From contig OY811978.1 of assembly GCA_963681505.1 (NCBI GenBank), forward strand, positions 910,971 through 974,970: a stretch of 64,000 nt of DNA, in the 5' to 3' direction. Position 1 is the stretch's first letter; each line of letters starts with the position of its first letter. The notes under the pieces are model-generated. The model was not told where the DNA came from. It made no database searches and was given only the letters and a program-made list of their open reading frames with translations. Of this stretch, positions 19,813 to 30,645 are shown in pieces. A program made the position numbers and the translations under genes. The stretch comes from Eunapius fragilis (taxonomy: Eukaryota; Porifera; Demospongiae; Spongillida; Spongillidae).

Positions 19813-20098
19813 TCTATTATACACTTCTAGAAAGCACGTGGTAGCACACATTGTCATATGGCGAGTGGCAAAGGGAATAAAGACGGGCGGTTTTCCTTTG
19901 AAGAGATGCACCAAATGAATATCTTTTACAAGGTGTGTATCATTCTACATTGTCGAAATCGGACAAGCAAGCGTTACGAAAGAGAACCAAATTTTTCGCT
20001 GTAAAAGGCGCTGACCTATACTTCACGCGTCGAGGTGAGAATCGAAACGACGTTTTGCAGTCAAGCATGTAACATCACATTGCTTCTCTTTTTGTGCA

Positions 20099-21010
20099 CA
20101 AGTAAAGAAAAACATTCTCTAACGAGAAAGTTGGTGGGATATAGGAATTGGAGGCAATGGTGGTGTTAAAAGGAAGGGAACAAGGTTTTGAGAAAAGGGT
20201 AATGAGACAAAAATCCTATATTTAGCACTTCTTTTGATTCTGTTACATTTACACGTGCTCAATATAGGATTTTTGTCTCATTACCCTTTTCTCAAAACCT
20301 TGTTCCCTTCCTTTTAACACCACCATTGCCTCCAATTCCTATTCCCACCAACTTTCTCGTTAGAGAATGTTTTTCTTTACTTGTTTCCTCTATTTTTTAA
20401 TTATCATTTTTTATCGATTATTAATACTGGCAAGTGCCCCCCCCCCCTCCACTTCAATTACTGTCACGAGCAGACGTCCGCTTTTGTTTGGGATCACTGT
20501 AAGGAACACGGGAGAATTATAACTCGTCGTCTGCTCTTCTGTTTTGTTTACACAATTCTAAATATACGTAAATGTCGCCATGGGAACGCTTCTATCTAAC
20601 ACTAGGCATTACGTAATGATTACGTATGTCCGTTTCATGCTTTATTCATATATCTGATACCTGAAGATGTCCTTCCAGGAGATTCTAAAGCGATTGGTAT
20701 AATTGGCGCTCTTTTAAACCATTCCTATCGGGAGTTATACTCACCCCAGAAGAAGACGACGACGACGACGGAGAAGATTTGGTCTGGGAACGAGGTAAAA
20801 CACGAACTTTTTTGTTCTCTTAAAGCGAACAGTTTAAAGACTGGAATAAAGCATTAAAATGACCGTCTTTGCCTTCTGGTTCGATAACAACAAAGAGCAA
20901 CACTATCCATTTCTCGGTACGCGAGTTATACGCGGGTCGCGGATTTTTAATGATATTCACGACCCGGGTCAATTCCTATATAGGAACTACTATTGTAGTT
21001 CCTGATACAA
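20099..21010. mobile_element. hairpin-headed repeat element, copy 2
   Basis: The 285-bp hairpin (20099-20383) and its right-hand body match copy 1 at 17625. This copy extends further, through ACGCGGGTCGCGGATTTT to a small palindrome TAGGAACTACTATTGTAGTTCC at about 20990, which is also the edge of the related inverted copy at 49014. The minus-strand peptide is here broken by stops. Confidence 0.65.
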
Positions 21011-21089
21011 CAAGTAGACGATGGTTGTCAATACGTTGCTCGACTTTGTTACATATAGATCAGCGGCAAAGAATTGTCTCCCTAACCAG

Positions 21090-21140
21090 AGGTAATATAT
21101 AGAGGGATTGGAAACGAATCACGTGCGCCATAGAGTTATA
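21090..21140 (+). repeat. left end of a 2284-type TIR transposon
   Basis: CAGAGGTAATATATAGAGGG followed by ATTGGAAACGAATCACGTGC matches the left end at 2284 over about 45 bp. No matching right end was found nearby, so it is a fragment. The remainder of 21010-21466 shows nothing else. Confidence 0.6.
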
Positions 21141-21466
21141 CAATTTTAACATGCCCTATCCTTGCATGCGTGAATCTCACCTACGCTGACCAAAAAAAGG
21201 GGCGGAATAGGACGCTTGGATACTAGTCTTGAATTTCACAAGGCAATTAAACACGACTTCTCAAATTTGAACAAGGTAGTCGATAGACAATCTACTAAAG
21301 ATTCATGGAATACTTATAGATTCGAGTTTGCGCCATTTTTTAACAATACAGAAAATGAATAGGCCATTATTTTTACTTTGGGGACAGAATCCGTCGATCT
21401 AGAAGAACTGTCCTCGTCATTATTTGTGTATTTGATGCTCGTAGTCTATTATGTGCCCATCATATA

Positions 21467-22265
21467 CAGTAGTGGTCAAAATAAACTTGACGTTTTTTAT
21501 AACGCCGTTGCAGTCGCACGGTGTGAGAACTATAGTTCAAGGAGCGTACCATTCCGCGCCGTTTTATGGAACATAGAAATTCTTATTGACACTTTATGTG
21601 TCAACGAAATCTATATTGCGTCACCGTGCCGTTTAAAAAAACGTTTTGTTTATGTGTCAACGTAACTACGAACGCTTCGACATCCCTCACATAAAAAATA
21701 TTGGTACAGCGGTCCAAAGCAATCAGAAATGGGTTTATTGTGATATATGAAGCTGCAGATAAGCCGCTGTTCGGCGAAAAGATGTTTCTGGCGGTGGTTT
21801 GTGTTAGAGACGCAGTGGTTGTTATCTGCCATTATCGCAACATGAATGTTTTCTTCTAGCTCGCGAAGAAAACATTCATGTTGCGATAATGGTCGGATAA
21901 CAACCACCGCGTCTCAACCACAAACCACCGCTAGAATGACCAGAAACATCTTTTCACCGACAGTTCCACCGTAGCGCCTATAGTCAAATGACCCGAGAAG
22001 CTAATAAAGGGAAGCAATTAGAGTGGGCGAGGGCAAACATCAGCGAAGCGTTAAGCTTCTCAATGCGCGTGTAGAAACGTTCTCGTGAACGGTGACAACG
22101 TTCCAGCAAACGGTGTTCGCGAACGGTGATCAAAGAACTTGTTAATTAGGTGTAAACTACAGGCGTCCGCGTGCAGTACAGTTCAACTAGCGTGCGGTCT
22201 TTTAAAACGACCGTGCAACTGTAACGGCATTACAAAAAACGTCAAGTTTACTTTGACCACTACTG
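21467..22265. mobile_element. Tc1/mariner-type MITE, 799 bp, TA target
   Basis: The ends are CAGTAGTGGTCAAAATAAAC and its inverse GTTTACTTTGACCACTACTG with similarity continuing about 60 bp. TA flanks both ends (21465 and 22266). CAGTAGTGGTCAAAAT is a classic Tc1-type terminus. The centre holds a hairpin (about 21735-21960) with arms of about 110 bp around AGAAAACATTCATGTTGCG. No transposase remains. Confidence 0.8.
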
Positions 22266-22818
22266 TATAACCATATGTTGTTTGCATATAGCATCTTCAG
22301 AAACTTCGCTATGATGTTTCGGGTAACCTTACTCTCTGGGACAGCCGCGGCGTTGTGTTACGATGGTGGCTGGTTTAAATATATTATTTTGGTACAGCTA
22401 CGTTGGTTGTGTGCCTATCACATGTTTTCAAATCACGTCCGATTTGTTCTGTGAATTTCTTCAAACTTTATAGGCAGAAAATTTAATGATAGATTGTCAC
22501 CTACGCATAGGCGCGTTAACCTACATGTAGGCGTTGCAAATCGCTTTATGTACAAACAGCTAACACTTGAAATAATAAGGGCCAATATAATAAAGAGGGC
22601 TACATGCAAGCTGGCGGCAGAAAACAACGCCAGCGTGCTGCTAGTGCTACCACAGATATATATTATCTCTGCCTTAACCTATGATGATGGTCACTTTGGA
22701 GTTAATAGGACAAATAGTACTATAACATCAAAGTAGGCTATATACAGATGTGAAATCATATGTAAGATTGTGACCATGCATAGTAAACATAGGCTCAAGT
22801 ATGTATTGCTTTTATTAG
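22266..22818. other. gene-free stretch
   Basis: A near-palindromic CAGATATATATTATCTCTG lies at about 22654-22672, resembling joined tips of the 2284-type family but without a clear target duplication. Nothing else is supported. Confidence 0.4.
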
Positions 22819-23812
22819 GTGAGCACATGTGACCGTTGTCTCAGAGAAACAACAAAAATCTTGACACTTCAGCTGGAGTTCCATCCTATCCCTGTTAAAG
22901 CTCAAACCTGGCACCAAGAAGTGGGGATGGATTTATTTGGTCCGCTACCTGAAATGTCACCTGGCAATAAATACATCATCACCTTGACTGATCACTTTTC
23001 AAAATGTGCAGAAGCAACAGGTCTTCAAGACAAAACAGCAGTTATTGTGGCTAGATTTATGTACTCAGTAAGATAAAGTAGTGAACTAAATTGCTATATG
23101 CATCATATCACTAAAATGTCGCTTTGGATTTCCTGAAAATGTAATAACTGATCAAGGTAGAGAATTTGTCAATGAGATAACGAGAGAACTCTTTTTGATT
23201 ACTAAGACTGAACACAGACTCTGTATTGCCAACCACACACAGGTATTTATTTTAAATGCTTGTTCATTATGAAAATTACTATTTGCTTTGTTTCCCAGAC
23301 TAATGGTCTTACAGAACGTTTTAATCAGACCCTGTCTTGGTGCTTGTCAAAGATGGTGGATCAAGATCAGAAGAATTGGGATTTAAATATTGAAACAGTT
23401 CTGATGGGCTACAGGGCATCTAGGCAAAGCTTCAACAAAGTATTTTTTGCTGTTTCACAAAGAGATGCGCCTTCATATTGATATCAAATGAGGAGTCGCA
23501 TGTTCACATGGGAGAATGACCTCGACATTTCAGTTGAAGCCCTTTTAAGACAAGGGAGAAACGTTTTGAAGCCACTAGTTCAACCATATTGCTAGCCCAA
23601 TCAGAGCAGAAGGAAGGAATTGTATGATCAAAAACACATGCCAAATGTATTGCAGATTGGTACAAAAGTTTTGAAAGAGAACACTCGTCAAAAACAACGT
23701 AAAGGAGGTAAGAAGGATAATCGTTGGCTTGGCCCACATACTATTAACAGATATATTGGCAAAGGTGTGTATGTGTTAAAAGAAGAAAGGAACTGTTTTA
23801 AAGACAAAAGTT
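22819..23812 (+). pseudogene. rve integrase of a second Ginger-like element
   Basis: Three exon-like segments are seen. 22819-23067 follows an acceptor AG and ends at GTAAGA; it has CDRC (end of the HHCC finger) and GMDLFGPLPEM with the first Asp. 23114-23242 has ENVITDQGREF with the second Asp, but lacks an AG acceptor. 23299 onward has TNGLTERFNQTL with the catalytic Glu. The DDE triad is thus present. After 23440 the frame slips at least twice. The C-terminal end at 23620-23812 has the GKKDNRWLGPHTI type seen in KRBA2-like integrases. It would act as a cut-and-paste transposase if intact. Confidence 0.82.
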
Positions 23813-24239
23813 GATATTTAAAGATTGAAAGTTTACAAATGTTCATCTGAACAGAATGATTTGCATGCAATAATGAATAAAGAAGCAGATGCTACACAAG
23901 TGATGTCAATGATGAAGCTGAAACAGATTCTAGAAATGAAGTGAGTAAAAGAGTCGGTGGTAAGGGTGGAGAGAATGAAGAAGCTAATGCTAAAGTGAAG
24001 AGAATGAAGGTGCCAGTGATAAAAGTGAAAAGAATGTATGTGCAGGTGTCCTAAATGAAGCATTTAAGTTAGATCAATGTATGGAACAATTATATTCACC
24101 TTTTCTGATACGGCTTTGGAGAACAGGGTGTTTAGAACTATTGCATACTGCAAAAGAGGATGAAGATTTTGATGTAATATAAAATTTTAAACTAGCGTGT
24201 GAATGGTGTTGTAAATTATGCTTTATCCTTTCACTGTAG

Positions 24240-24560
24240 CCATCACATTTGGATCTACATGAAGGAGAGTTTGCCCTAAGCAATGACCTTAATGTTGCTC
24301 TTTGGATCCAGTATCACACATGTAATGAAGAAAATTCATTACACGAAGTGTGTGGTGGGAGTTTTTAAATCGCAATTGATGACTTTCAGGCCCAGTTTCA
24401 GGATGTTAAAAGACCGTGTTTTTGACCGTATTGCATTTGGAGACAAAGCGAAAATAAAAGCTATTTATACATGGCTTCATTGAATTTAGATGACTTCTAC
24501 CAGTGGGTATATCATGTGAGGGATAGAGGTGTCGATAAGAAAAAATCTGATATTTTAGAA
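24240..24560 (+). pseudogene. degenerate linker between integrase and Ulp1
   Basis: Short overlapping frames (for example NDLNVALWIQYHTCNEEN) suggest former coding sequence leading into the peptidase. Several stops interrupt it. A 15-bp inverted repeat around GGATGGCTTCACGAC lies at about 24790-24830. Confidence 0.35.
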
Positions 24561-24933
24561 GGCAAGCATTAAACTTTATTTTCTGCAATTAATTACCTGC
24601 AATACCTAAAAGCAGCGTTATACTAAATTCCCAAAATGATCTCCAAGCTACAATTACTACTTCAGGATTGCCACATTTACCCAATCAAAAAGAAAATAAA
24701 AGCATCATGGAGACAATGAGTCATGGTTAAAAATAGGTAAGATAAATCTGCCCGAAAAGCACAAAGAAATTATTAGTTATATTAGAAACTGGATGGCTTC
24801 ACGACAAGCCATCCAGTTTCTGATATAACTAAGAATTTCTTTGTTAATGCAGCACAGTATACAAAATGCACTACAGTATTCCTGGGCTGCAAAATACCTT
24901 ATTGAGCTACAGTTTGACGTATGAAATCATGAG

Positions 24934-25230
24934 AAAGAATTTATACAAATACTGCATAATGGTGATAACCATTGGGTGACAGTTTCAACAGTAGGATTCG
25001 AATCATCTCACATCAGTATTTACGACAGCCTCCACTCCCCCCTTTCTAATTTTACTACACAGATAAACCATTTATTACTGTACAATTCATTAATATAGAA
25101 AGGCAATGTAAGAGTTTTGACTGTAGTGTATATGCTGTAGCATTTGCTACAAGTTTATGCTGTGGTGAGGATGTATCAAGCATTACGTACAACAACAAAG
25201 AGATGAGAAAACACCTACTTAGTTGCCTAG
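24934..25230 (+). pseudogene. Ulp1 (C48) peptidase of the second Ginger-like element
   Basis: The catalytic triad is visible: His in ILHNGDNHWVTVS (about 24960), Asp in HISIYDSLHS (about 25020), Cys in CKSFDCSVYAVAFATSL (about 25110). A one-base frame change separates the Asp and Cys segments, with a run around 25090. Ulp1 enzymes process SUMO or ubiquitin-like proteins. In transposons they could process the polyprotein or remove SUMO marks; both are inference. The tail MRKHLLSCLE ends in TAG at 25230. Confidence 0.8.
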
Positions 25231-25284
25231 AATAGGGTAAGATCACCACATTACCCTCTGGGAGAAGAAACAATTCCAGTATAC

Positions 25285-25437
25285 TGCTACTGTCGAATGA
25301 GAGAAACAAGGGCTATGATAGAATGTTGTGCTTGTCAGAAGAGGTTTCATATAGAATGCGACAAATCAATATCAAAACATTGTCAAGGCTGATTCAGAAA
25401 GGGTGCATCGAACATTTGTATCTATTGTTCTTGCGTA
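25285..25437 (+). pseudogene. PHD finger of the second Ginger-like element
   Basis: CYCRM, IECCACQKRFHIEC and CIYC give the C4HC3 pattern. The codon for the conserved Trp before the last Cys pair is TGA (25390-25392), so the finger is truncated by a nonsense change. It follows the Ulp1 domain directly, the same order as in the minus-strand copy where that Trp is intact. Confidence 0.8.
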
Positions 25438-25459
25438 CAAGCTAGTGATCAACCCATTT

Positions 25460-25768
25460 AAATGTTGAAATCAGTGAGAACGTGTTTTTTTCTTTTTTGC
25501 TTCATTCAGTTTTGTCTGTATGTTGTACTGGAATGATGGAATGAATGTTAAGTTAAGTGTGTTTATTGTTTGCAAAACATACTCAGAGCTGATAAATACC
25601 CAGAACCTATATAAACATAACAGTTTGGAATATCTACGGTAGCAAATACAGCTATGAGTCCATGCACGTGCCCACGTCGTTACCTGATGAGTCACAACAA
25701 GAGACACACCTGCCTTAACATACACGCTTCAAACCGACCACCATGTGCTTAATCAAACTCATTGGGTG
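25460..25768. other. gene-free stretch
   Basis: A T-rich tract at 25484-25500 and no supported exon or repeat. No TIR matching the 9436 element was found on this side. Confidence 0.4.
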
Positions 25769-25940
25769 GAAGAGGGGGGGGGGGGTCCCTAATTCTACGA
25801 AGGGTCCCCTATTTTACAGAGATTTAGGGATCGGTGGATCCCAAATCTCCGTAGGTTTAGGGCCGGGAGTTCCCAATTCTACGGAGATTTAGGGACGGGG
25901 TCCCTTGTTCTATGGGTCCCTAGTTCTACCTGACACTGGC
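25769..25940. repeat. GGGTCCC / AATTCTACGGAGATTT repeat cluster
   Basis: Four to five diverged copies of a short unit around GGGGTCCCTAATTCTACG occur, some inverted. It starts with a G-run and ends GTTCTACCTGACAC, the inverse of the start of the fragment at 19712. Confidence 0.6.
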
Positions 25941-26149
25941 ACGCGCAATGAGGTCATGCAGTACTGAATTACGAGTTGTATGTGGCCATGCACACGCTCG
26001 GCGGTATTGGCGACAGACAAACATGAAATTCATGGTGAACCACATGTGGTTCACTTACGCAGGTGCAGGTGTCCACTTGAGCATGCATGAAAGTGCTCTA
26101 CCTGAACATCATGATGTCTTTACTTAAAGCATATGGTGTATACTGTCAT

Positions 26150-26470
26150 TCTTGGTCTGTATGTTTTAGCCATTCTAATACGATCCCTGTGCATTTATAA
26201 TGGACTCCCTTTGTGGTGACACCGATGGTTCTCTGCATTAAGATCTAGAGCTGCATGACATTGCTTGCAAAACATCTCAGGATGAATGTTTACATCATCC
26301 CCATGCCAGACGTGTTGATGTCAAAAGCTATTTTCGGCTCAGCTGAGAATGCTTTGCACTCGTAACTAATACTCTTCTTTGCCCTGTACTTCGTTAGCCT
26401 CTGTCCACAAACTCTACAGTGTATGGGAACTTGTTGGTTGTGGCAATCCATACCTATAATCATATATACA
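26150..26470 (-). pseudogene. Cys/His zinc-binding N-terminal domain, transposon-like
   Basis: The minus strand starts ATG then HCRVCGQRLTK, a Cys-x2-Cys pair, then YECKAFS. After a one-base frame change it continues DDVNIHPEMFCKQCH with a second Cys-x2-Cys-His. I recognise this general layout from N-terminal zinc-binding parts of transposon-derived proteins, but I cannot name the family. The frame change near 26310 and the lack of downstream domains make it a fragment. Confidence 0.45.
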
Positions 26471-27114
26471 TGTAGGAACAAACTACAACGCATGTCGATT
26501 ATTCATGCAATTCGCTCAGCTTGTTTGTGGCGATAGAAAATTCGTCATCATGCACGTCAGGTTTGCAAATACTTATAGCCACATGCCTCCTGATCATAGC
26601 AGCTGTAGTATATGCTTACCTTCCAGCTCAGTCACGGACGGCCACGTCATCTAATTTAGTAACGCCCTCCTCCTAAATACGTGCCGCGTGGCCTTATGAA
26701 ACGGTATGCGCATGCTATCTATGTGGGATGTGAATAGTGCGCATCTATTGGACATGTCAGGAAAGGGAGTGCAGTGTTTGCGTTTGTTGTTTTGCTTGTT
26801 CTGCTCAGTCATGGTCAGCTTAAGCTTCTAAACACTGGGATACTTCTACTTCGTGGTAAGCCAGACAGGGCGGCATATATACCATACACTGGAACCGATC
26901 GGGTCATTTACCCGGTGATAGGAATAAAAAAACAGCACGCTGTCACGTCCATGGACAAACTTACAAAGTGTGCTATCGCTTCTTTACACCGAATGGAAGC
27001 TAGCCCCACATTCCTCAGCCCCACATTCCTTGCGGTTTAACACTTGCATACTGAACATCGGCGCGCGCGGTCTAAGCTATATAGCTATATGTAGCGAACA
27101 AGGGAGATTCTAAC

Positions 27115-27264
27115 ATGGCTTCGGTACCTACTGCCAGCGATTTAAGTGCAAAGAAGGTTACGTTTGCGCAGCAGCTGAATACGTCCCTTCAAAGAACAAG
27201 CTATAACGAGAAATCGAAGCGGCACCGATGTGGCGCGCCAATACCAGTGACTCGCAGAGATAGT
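27115..27264 (+). CDS. possible first exon reaching into the satellite
   Basis: ATG at 27115 opens a clean 50-codon frame, MASVPTASDLSAKKVTFAQQ and on, basic in its second half, ending at a GTAAGC donor at 27265. The last 20 bases of the exon already belong to the first satellite unit (compare GATAGTGTGAGC in later units). A TATA-like and GC-rich stretch precedes it. Linking it to the transposase exons further right is inference; no exon in 27270-28740 was securely joined. Confidence 0.4.
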
Positions 27265-27860
27265 GTAAGCACTCCAGAGTTATAGCCTCACATTGCTATG
27301 CATGTTGTCTGCCAATACAGGCATATAGATGAGAGCTTACAATAAATGGAACATAGATGGCGAATATCTTCATCCAGGAAGGGGTGTGGTCAAACTCAGT
27401 GATCCACAGAGACAGAGTGAGCACTCCAGAGTACTGCTGGTGTATAGCCTCACATTGCTATGCATGTTGTCTGCCAATACAGGCATGTACAAGTGAGCCT
27501 TCATTTCATGGAGCCAAGATGGCCGAATATCTTCATCCAGGAAGGGGTGTGGTCGAACCCAGTGATCCACAGAGATAGTGTGATCACTCCAGAGTGCTGC
27601 TGGTGAGTAGCCTCACATTGCTATGCATGTTGTCTGCCAATACAGGCATGTACAAGTGAGCCTTCATTTCATGGAGCGAAGATGGCCGAATATCTTCATC
27701 CAGGAACGGGTGTGGTCAAACCCAGTGATCCACAGAGATAGTGTGAGTACTCCAGAGTACTGCTGGTGTATAGCCTCACAATGCTATGCATGTTGTCTGC
27801 CAATTCAGGCATGTACATAGGAGCCTTCATTTAATGGATCCAAGATGGTCGATTATCTTA
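27240..27860 (+). repeat. left satellite array, about 4 units of ~160 bp
   Basis: Units run CACTCCAGAGTACTGCTGG, ATTGCTATGCATGTTGTCTG, AAGATGGCCGAATATCTTC, AGGAAGGGGTGTGGTC. One unit carries a TTTATTGTAAGC-type alternative segment reversed relative to others. The array is the inverse of 35990-38020. Frames across it are artefacts. Confidence 0.85.
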
Positions 27861-28087
27861 TCTTCCGCATGACTGAGTAAATTAATACTTGTGTTCTACT
27901 GCCTCAGATTGACTTTCTTTTTCTCATGTCATATTTTTACATGGACTGCAAGATGTCAGTCAGACTTATTTGTTGATTACAGTGAATAGTTTCTTGTGAC
28001 TTTCTTTTTTTTTAAATGAGTACATGTGTGCTTTAAGCTTATGGATTGTGGGTGATAGTTGTTGTAATCACTAATATAGATGTTTTG

Positions 28088-28590
28088 ATTTCTATTGCGG
28101 GTAGCTGGTGGGAGTGATTAGCTCTCCTGTGGTGTTTCCCGCAACCTGCTCTGCTAATACCGATCCGTGCAGCACACCTTCCTCCATTGCAAGTGGTACA
28201 GTTACTTCTTTCTTCTTTGTTCTCTTGTTGGTTGCTTCGCTGTGGAGCCCAGTTATGGTATTTGCTTGTTTTTGGAATGACAAGTTTCAATTGAATGATG
28301 TAATCTATTTCGTGTGTGGTGTCCCTGGAATGAAGCCAAAGCGCAAGCATTGTATTGATCACGAACGGCTCGTTGCTGTTTTGATGCAGAAAGGCATTCC
28401 TCTGCCAAATGCGTCACGATCTGCCCCAGATGGATACTGGTTTTTGGTTGCCCAAGCACTATCCGGCTTCAAGTACCCCCTCTTCAAAGTATACCTATGC
28501 AGTGTATAAGTATTGGTTGAGTAACAGGAATCGAATGCAAGCCATTGCACAGGAGGACGCAATAGATCACAAAACGCATGCAGAGGTATA
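28088..28590 (+). CDS. possible upstream exons of the transposase gene
   Basis: After a plausible acceptor at 28105 the plus strand is open in two overlapping frames. One reads KPKRKHCIDHERLVAVLMQK toward 28500. The other reads SSKYTYAVYKYWLSNRNRMQ to 28588, a Tyr/Trp-rich helix-like segment. Either could be the N-terminal part of the protein that continues with the PHD finger, with a frameshift or intron between. A minus-strand frame (28092-28283) is also open. I cannot decide between them. Confidence 0.35.
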
Positions 28591-28746
28591 GTTTCCTGCA
28601 ATAGACATGGTACCTTATTGTAATCATGCATAGGCCACATGCACCACCACTGAAATGGTGAATAATGACAACTCATGATCAGAGTGCGATGATGAGGTAT
28701 ATAAGGCTTTGCGCCGACTTTTTTTTAATCATGCTATTTTTTGAAG

Positions 28747-28986
28747 CCACTATATTGTCTATGCCATCAACCATATGATTCAGAAAGGTAGGGTTGTCGT
28801 ATTATTTTTTGGTTCCTATATCATACATCATTATTGTCATTAGGTTTATGATAGGCTGTGACTATTGTGCTGAATGGTACCATGGCAGTTGTGTGGGTGT
28901 TACACCTGAAGAGGCAAAGAAGATTGATGCTTACAGATGCCCAAAATGTGTATCACAGTCCATTGATTCACCATTGTATACAGATG
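28747..28986 (+). CDS. PHD finger exons of the transposase gene
   Basis: Two exons, 28747-28787 and 28844-28986, join across a 56-bp intron (donor GTAGGG, acceptor CATTAG) with an Arg codon split as AG/G. The product has [10 protein letters not shown], then [19 protein letters not shown] and YRCPKC: a complete C4HC3 PHD finger of the type that reads histone H3. All eight metal ligands are present. The exact fit of splice sites and finger spacing is strong evidence of a real spliced gene. Flanking exons continue on the plus strand. Confidence 0.85.
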
Positions 28987-29261
28987 GTTAGTGATAAGAA
29001 TACTTGCCCTTGAAATGTATTTTGTGAACCTTATATATGTAAATAAAGGAATAACTGAATCCCATTCTGTAAGAGATGGAAGCATGCACAATCAAGAGGT
29101 AGATTAAACACATGTTTTGTGCATCTTGTTCCCTAGCTGGTATTGTTTTTATTTATAGCTACCAGCATTGATAGAGGAGGGTGCAATGTCAATCTTGCAA
29201 TTACAGCCTACAATCACAGATCTGGAGTTGCCGCCATCAGGAGATTTTTCATTGAGCAGAG

Positions 29262-30376
29262 TTGTATGGGATGCGAACTTTGCAGGAGAAAAAGTATCCC
29301 CATCATGGGTACATCTTTGTGCTGCCGGGCTGTCAAAGCTCAATCAGTTCTGTTCCTTTGCCTTTAGGAGGCACTGGAAAAAAAAAACCATTTTCAATAT
29401 TTGTTTTCAAGGCTAGAGCCTACTGCACATTTTCAGGCTGCAATGTATCTGCAATGCTTTTAGTAAAATCGTGTGATGTTGCTAGTGATGAAGTGACCAT
29501 ACATGTTGAATGTTCAGGACGTATATGCCACACAATTGGTGAAAAACATGCCCGTCGTTTTAGTCATTGCATTAGAAAAGACCTGTACAAAAGTTTTCAA
29601 GATACTCATATTGCTCCATCAAAAGAATATCTCAATAGAATACGTAAACTGACTGATGAACAGTTTGCTGCTGGAAATAGAGATGCTGTAGGTGCTACTA
29701 CTTCAGTTTTGAAGAAGATATCTTCAGAAGCAAGATTGGTGCAACAAGAGCATACCGACCTAGTTACATCTCTCACTATCCCTAGGAAAAAACTAATAGA
29801 CCGTCAAGACAAGGCACAAGTCTTAAACAAAAAGATTACTCCTATTCAAGGATTCATACAGTGCATCCAAGCTCACCCATTTTCTGTGATATGCTTTAAT
29901 GACACTAGTGTTCGACTGTACCATGAAATGGCTAAGTATAGCCCACTGTTTTGTAATGCAACTGGCACCATTGTATCAGTACCAAAAATAGACGGTGTTA
30001 AAACAACAGTGTACTATTGTTCAATTGTGATAAAACATCCTGTCGATGGAAAAGCTCCTATCCCAGTTGCAGAACTAATCACAAATGACCATACGGTTCT
30101 TTCATTGTGCTACTTCATGGAGACCTTTCGTCGTGCAGAAGAACTGGTATTTGGATTTAGTGCAATAACTAATCCATTGCAGTTCATAATAGACCGCAGC
30201 ATGGTGTTGCTGCTTAGCATACTCCACGTATACAATTCAGAATCCTTGCAAGATTACCTTGAACGCACATTCAGAATCGTAACAGGATCAGGAACTGTTA
30301 ATGATTTCAGAAAGGTGTCACCACATGCATGTACCAGTCATGTAATGCACTCAGCTAGCAAGAACTGCAAAAAGTG
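29262..30376 (+). CDS. transposase core exon, DDE-like
   Basis: A 1.1-kb frame ends at a GTAAGC donor at 30377. It contains a Cys-rich start (AYCTFSGCNVS), a Lys/Arg helical region, and then SPLFCNATGTIVSVP, VAELITNDHTVLSLCYF and FIIDRSMVLLLSILHVYN. In transposases of this general type the first segment normally has Asp before ATG and the second Asp sits in the IIDRS-type strand. Here the first position is Asn (AAT), one transition from GAT. The exon ends with CTSHVMHSASKN. I place it near MULE/NOF-type transposases by layout, with modest confidence. Upstream, an overlapping frame (29168-29400) suggests a small frameshift near 29280. Confidence 0.7.
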
Positions 30377-30645
30377 GTAAGCAAAGCTTTTTTCAAAATT
30401 AAATGATAGTACATCCTTTAGAATGTTGCAACTTTATTAGTATAAAAATTCCTAATATTCCACCATAATGACATGCTTATGTAAGAGTGCACAGCACATC
30501 TACAAGTTTAGTGGATCTATATGCATAGCATCAATTAAATGTACTGTTGCTCATATTTTTCTCCTTCTTATGACATTTATACCATGCTGGGTATACGTAG
30601 ATAGGAACACATAAGTAGTTCAGGTGTCTCAATACCTCCACACAG

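Noticed and set aside
9436-25452. One single inverted-duplication transposon spanning both rve-Ulp1-PHD copies
   Set aside because: The copies are strongly diverged, and the first has its own TIR pair; no shared outer ends were found.
28092-28362. Minus-strand frames opposite the possible upstream exons
   Set aside because: All neighbouring supported exons are on the plus strand; no acceptor and donor pair frames the minus frame convincingly.
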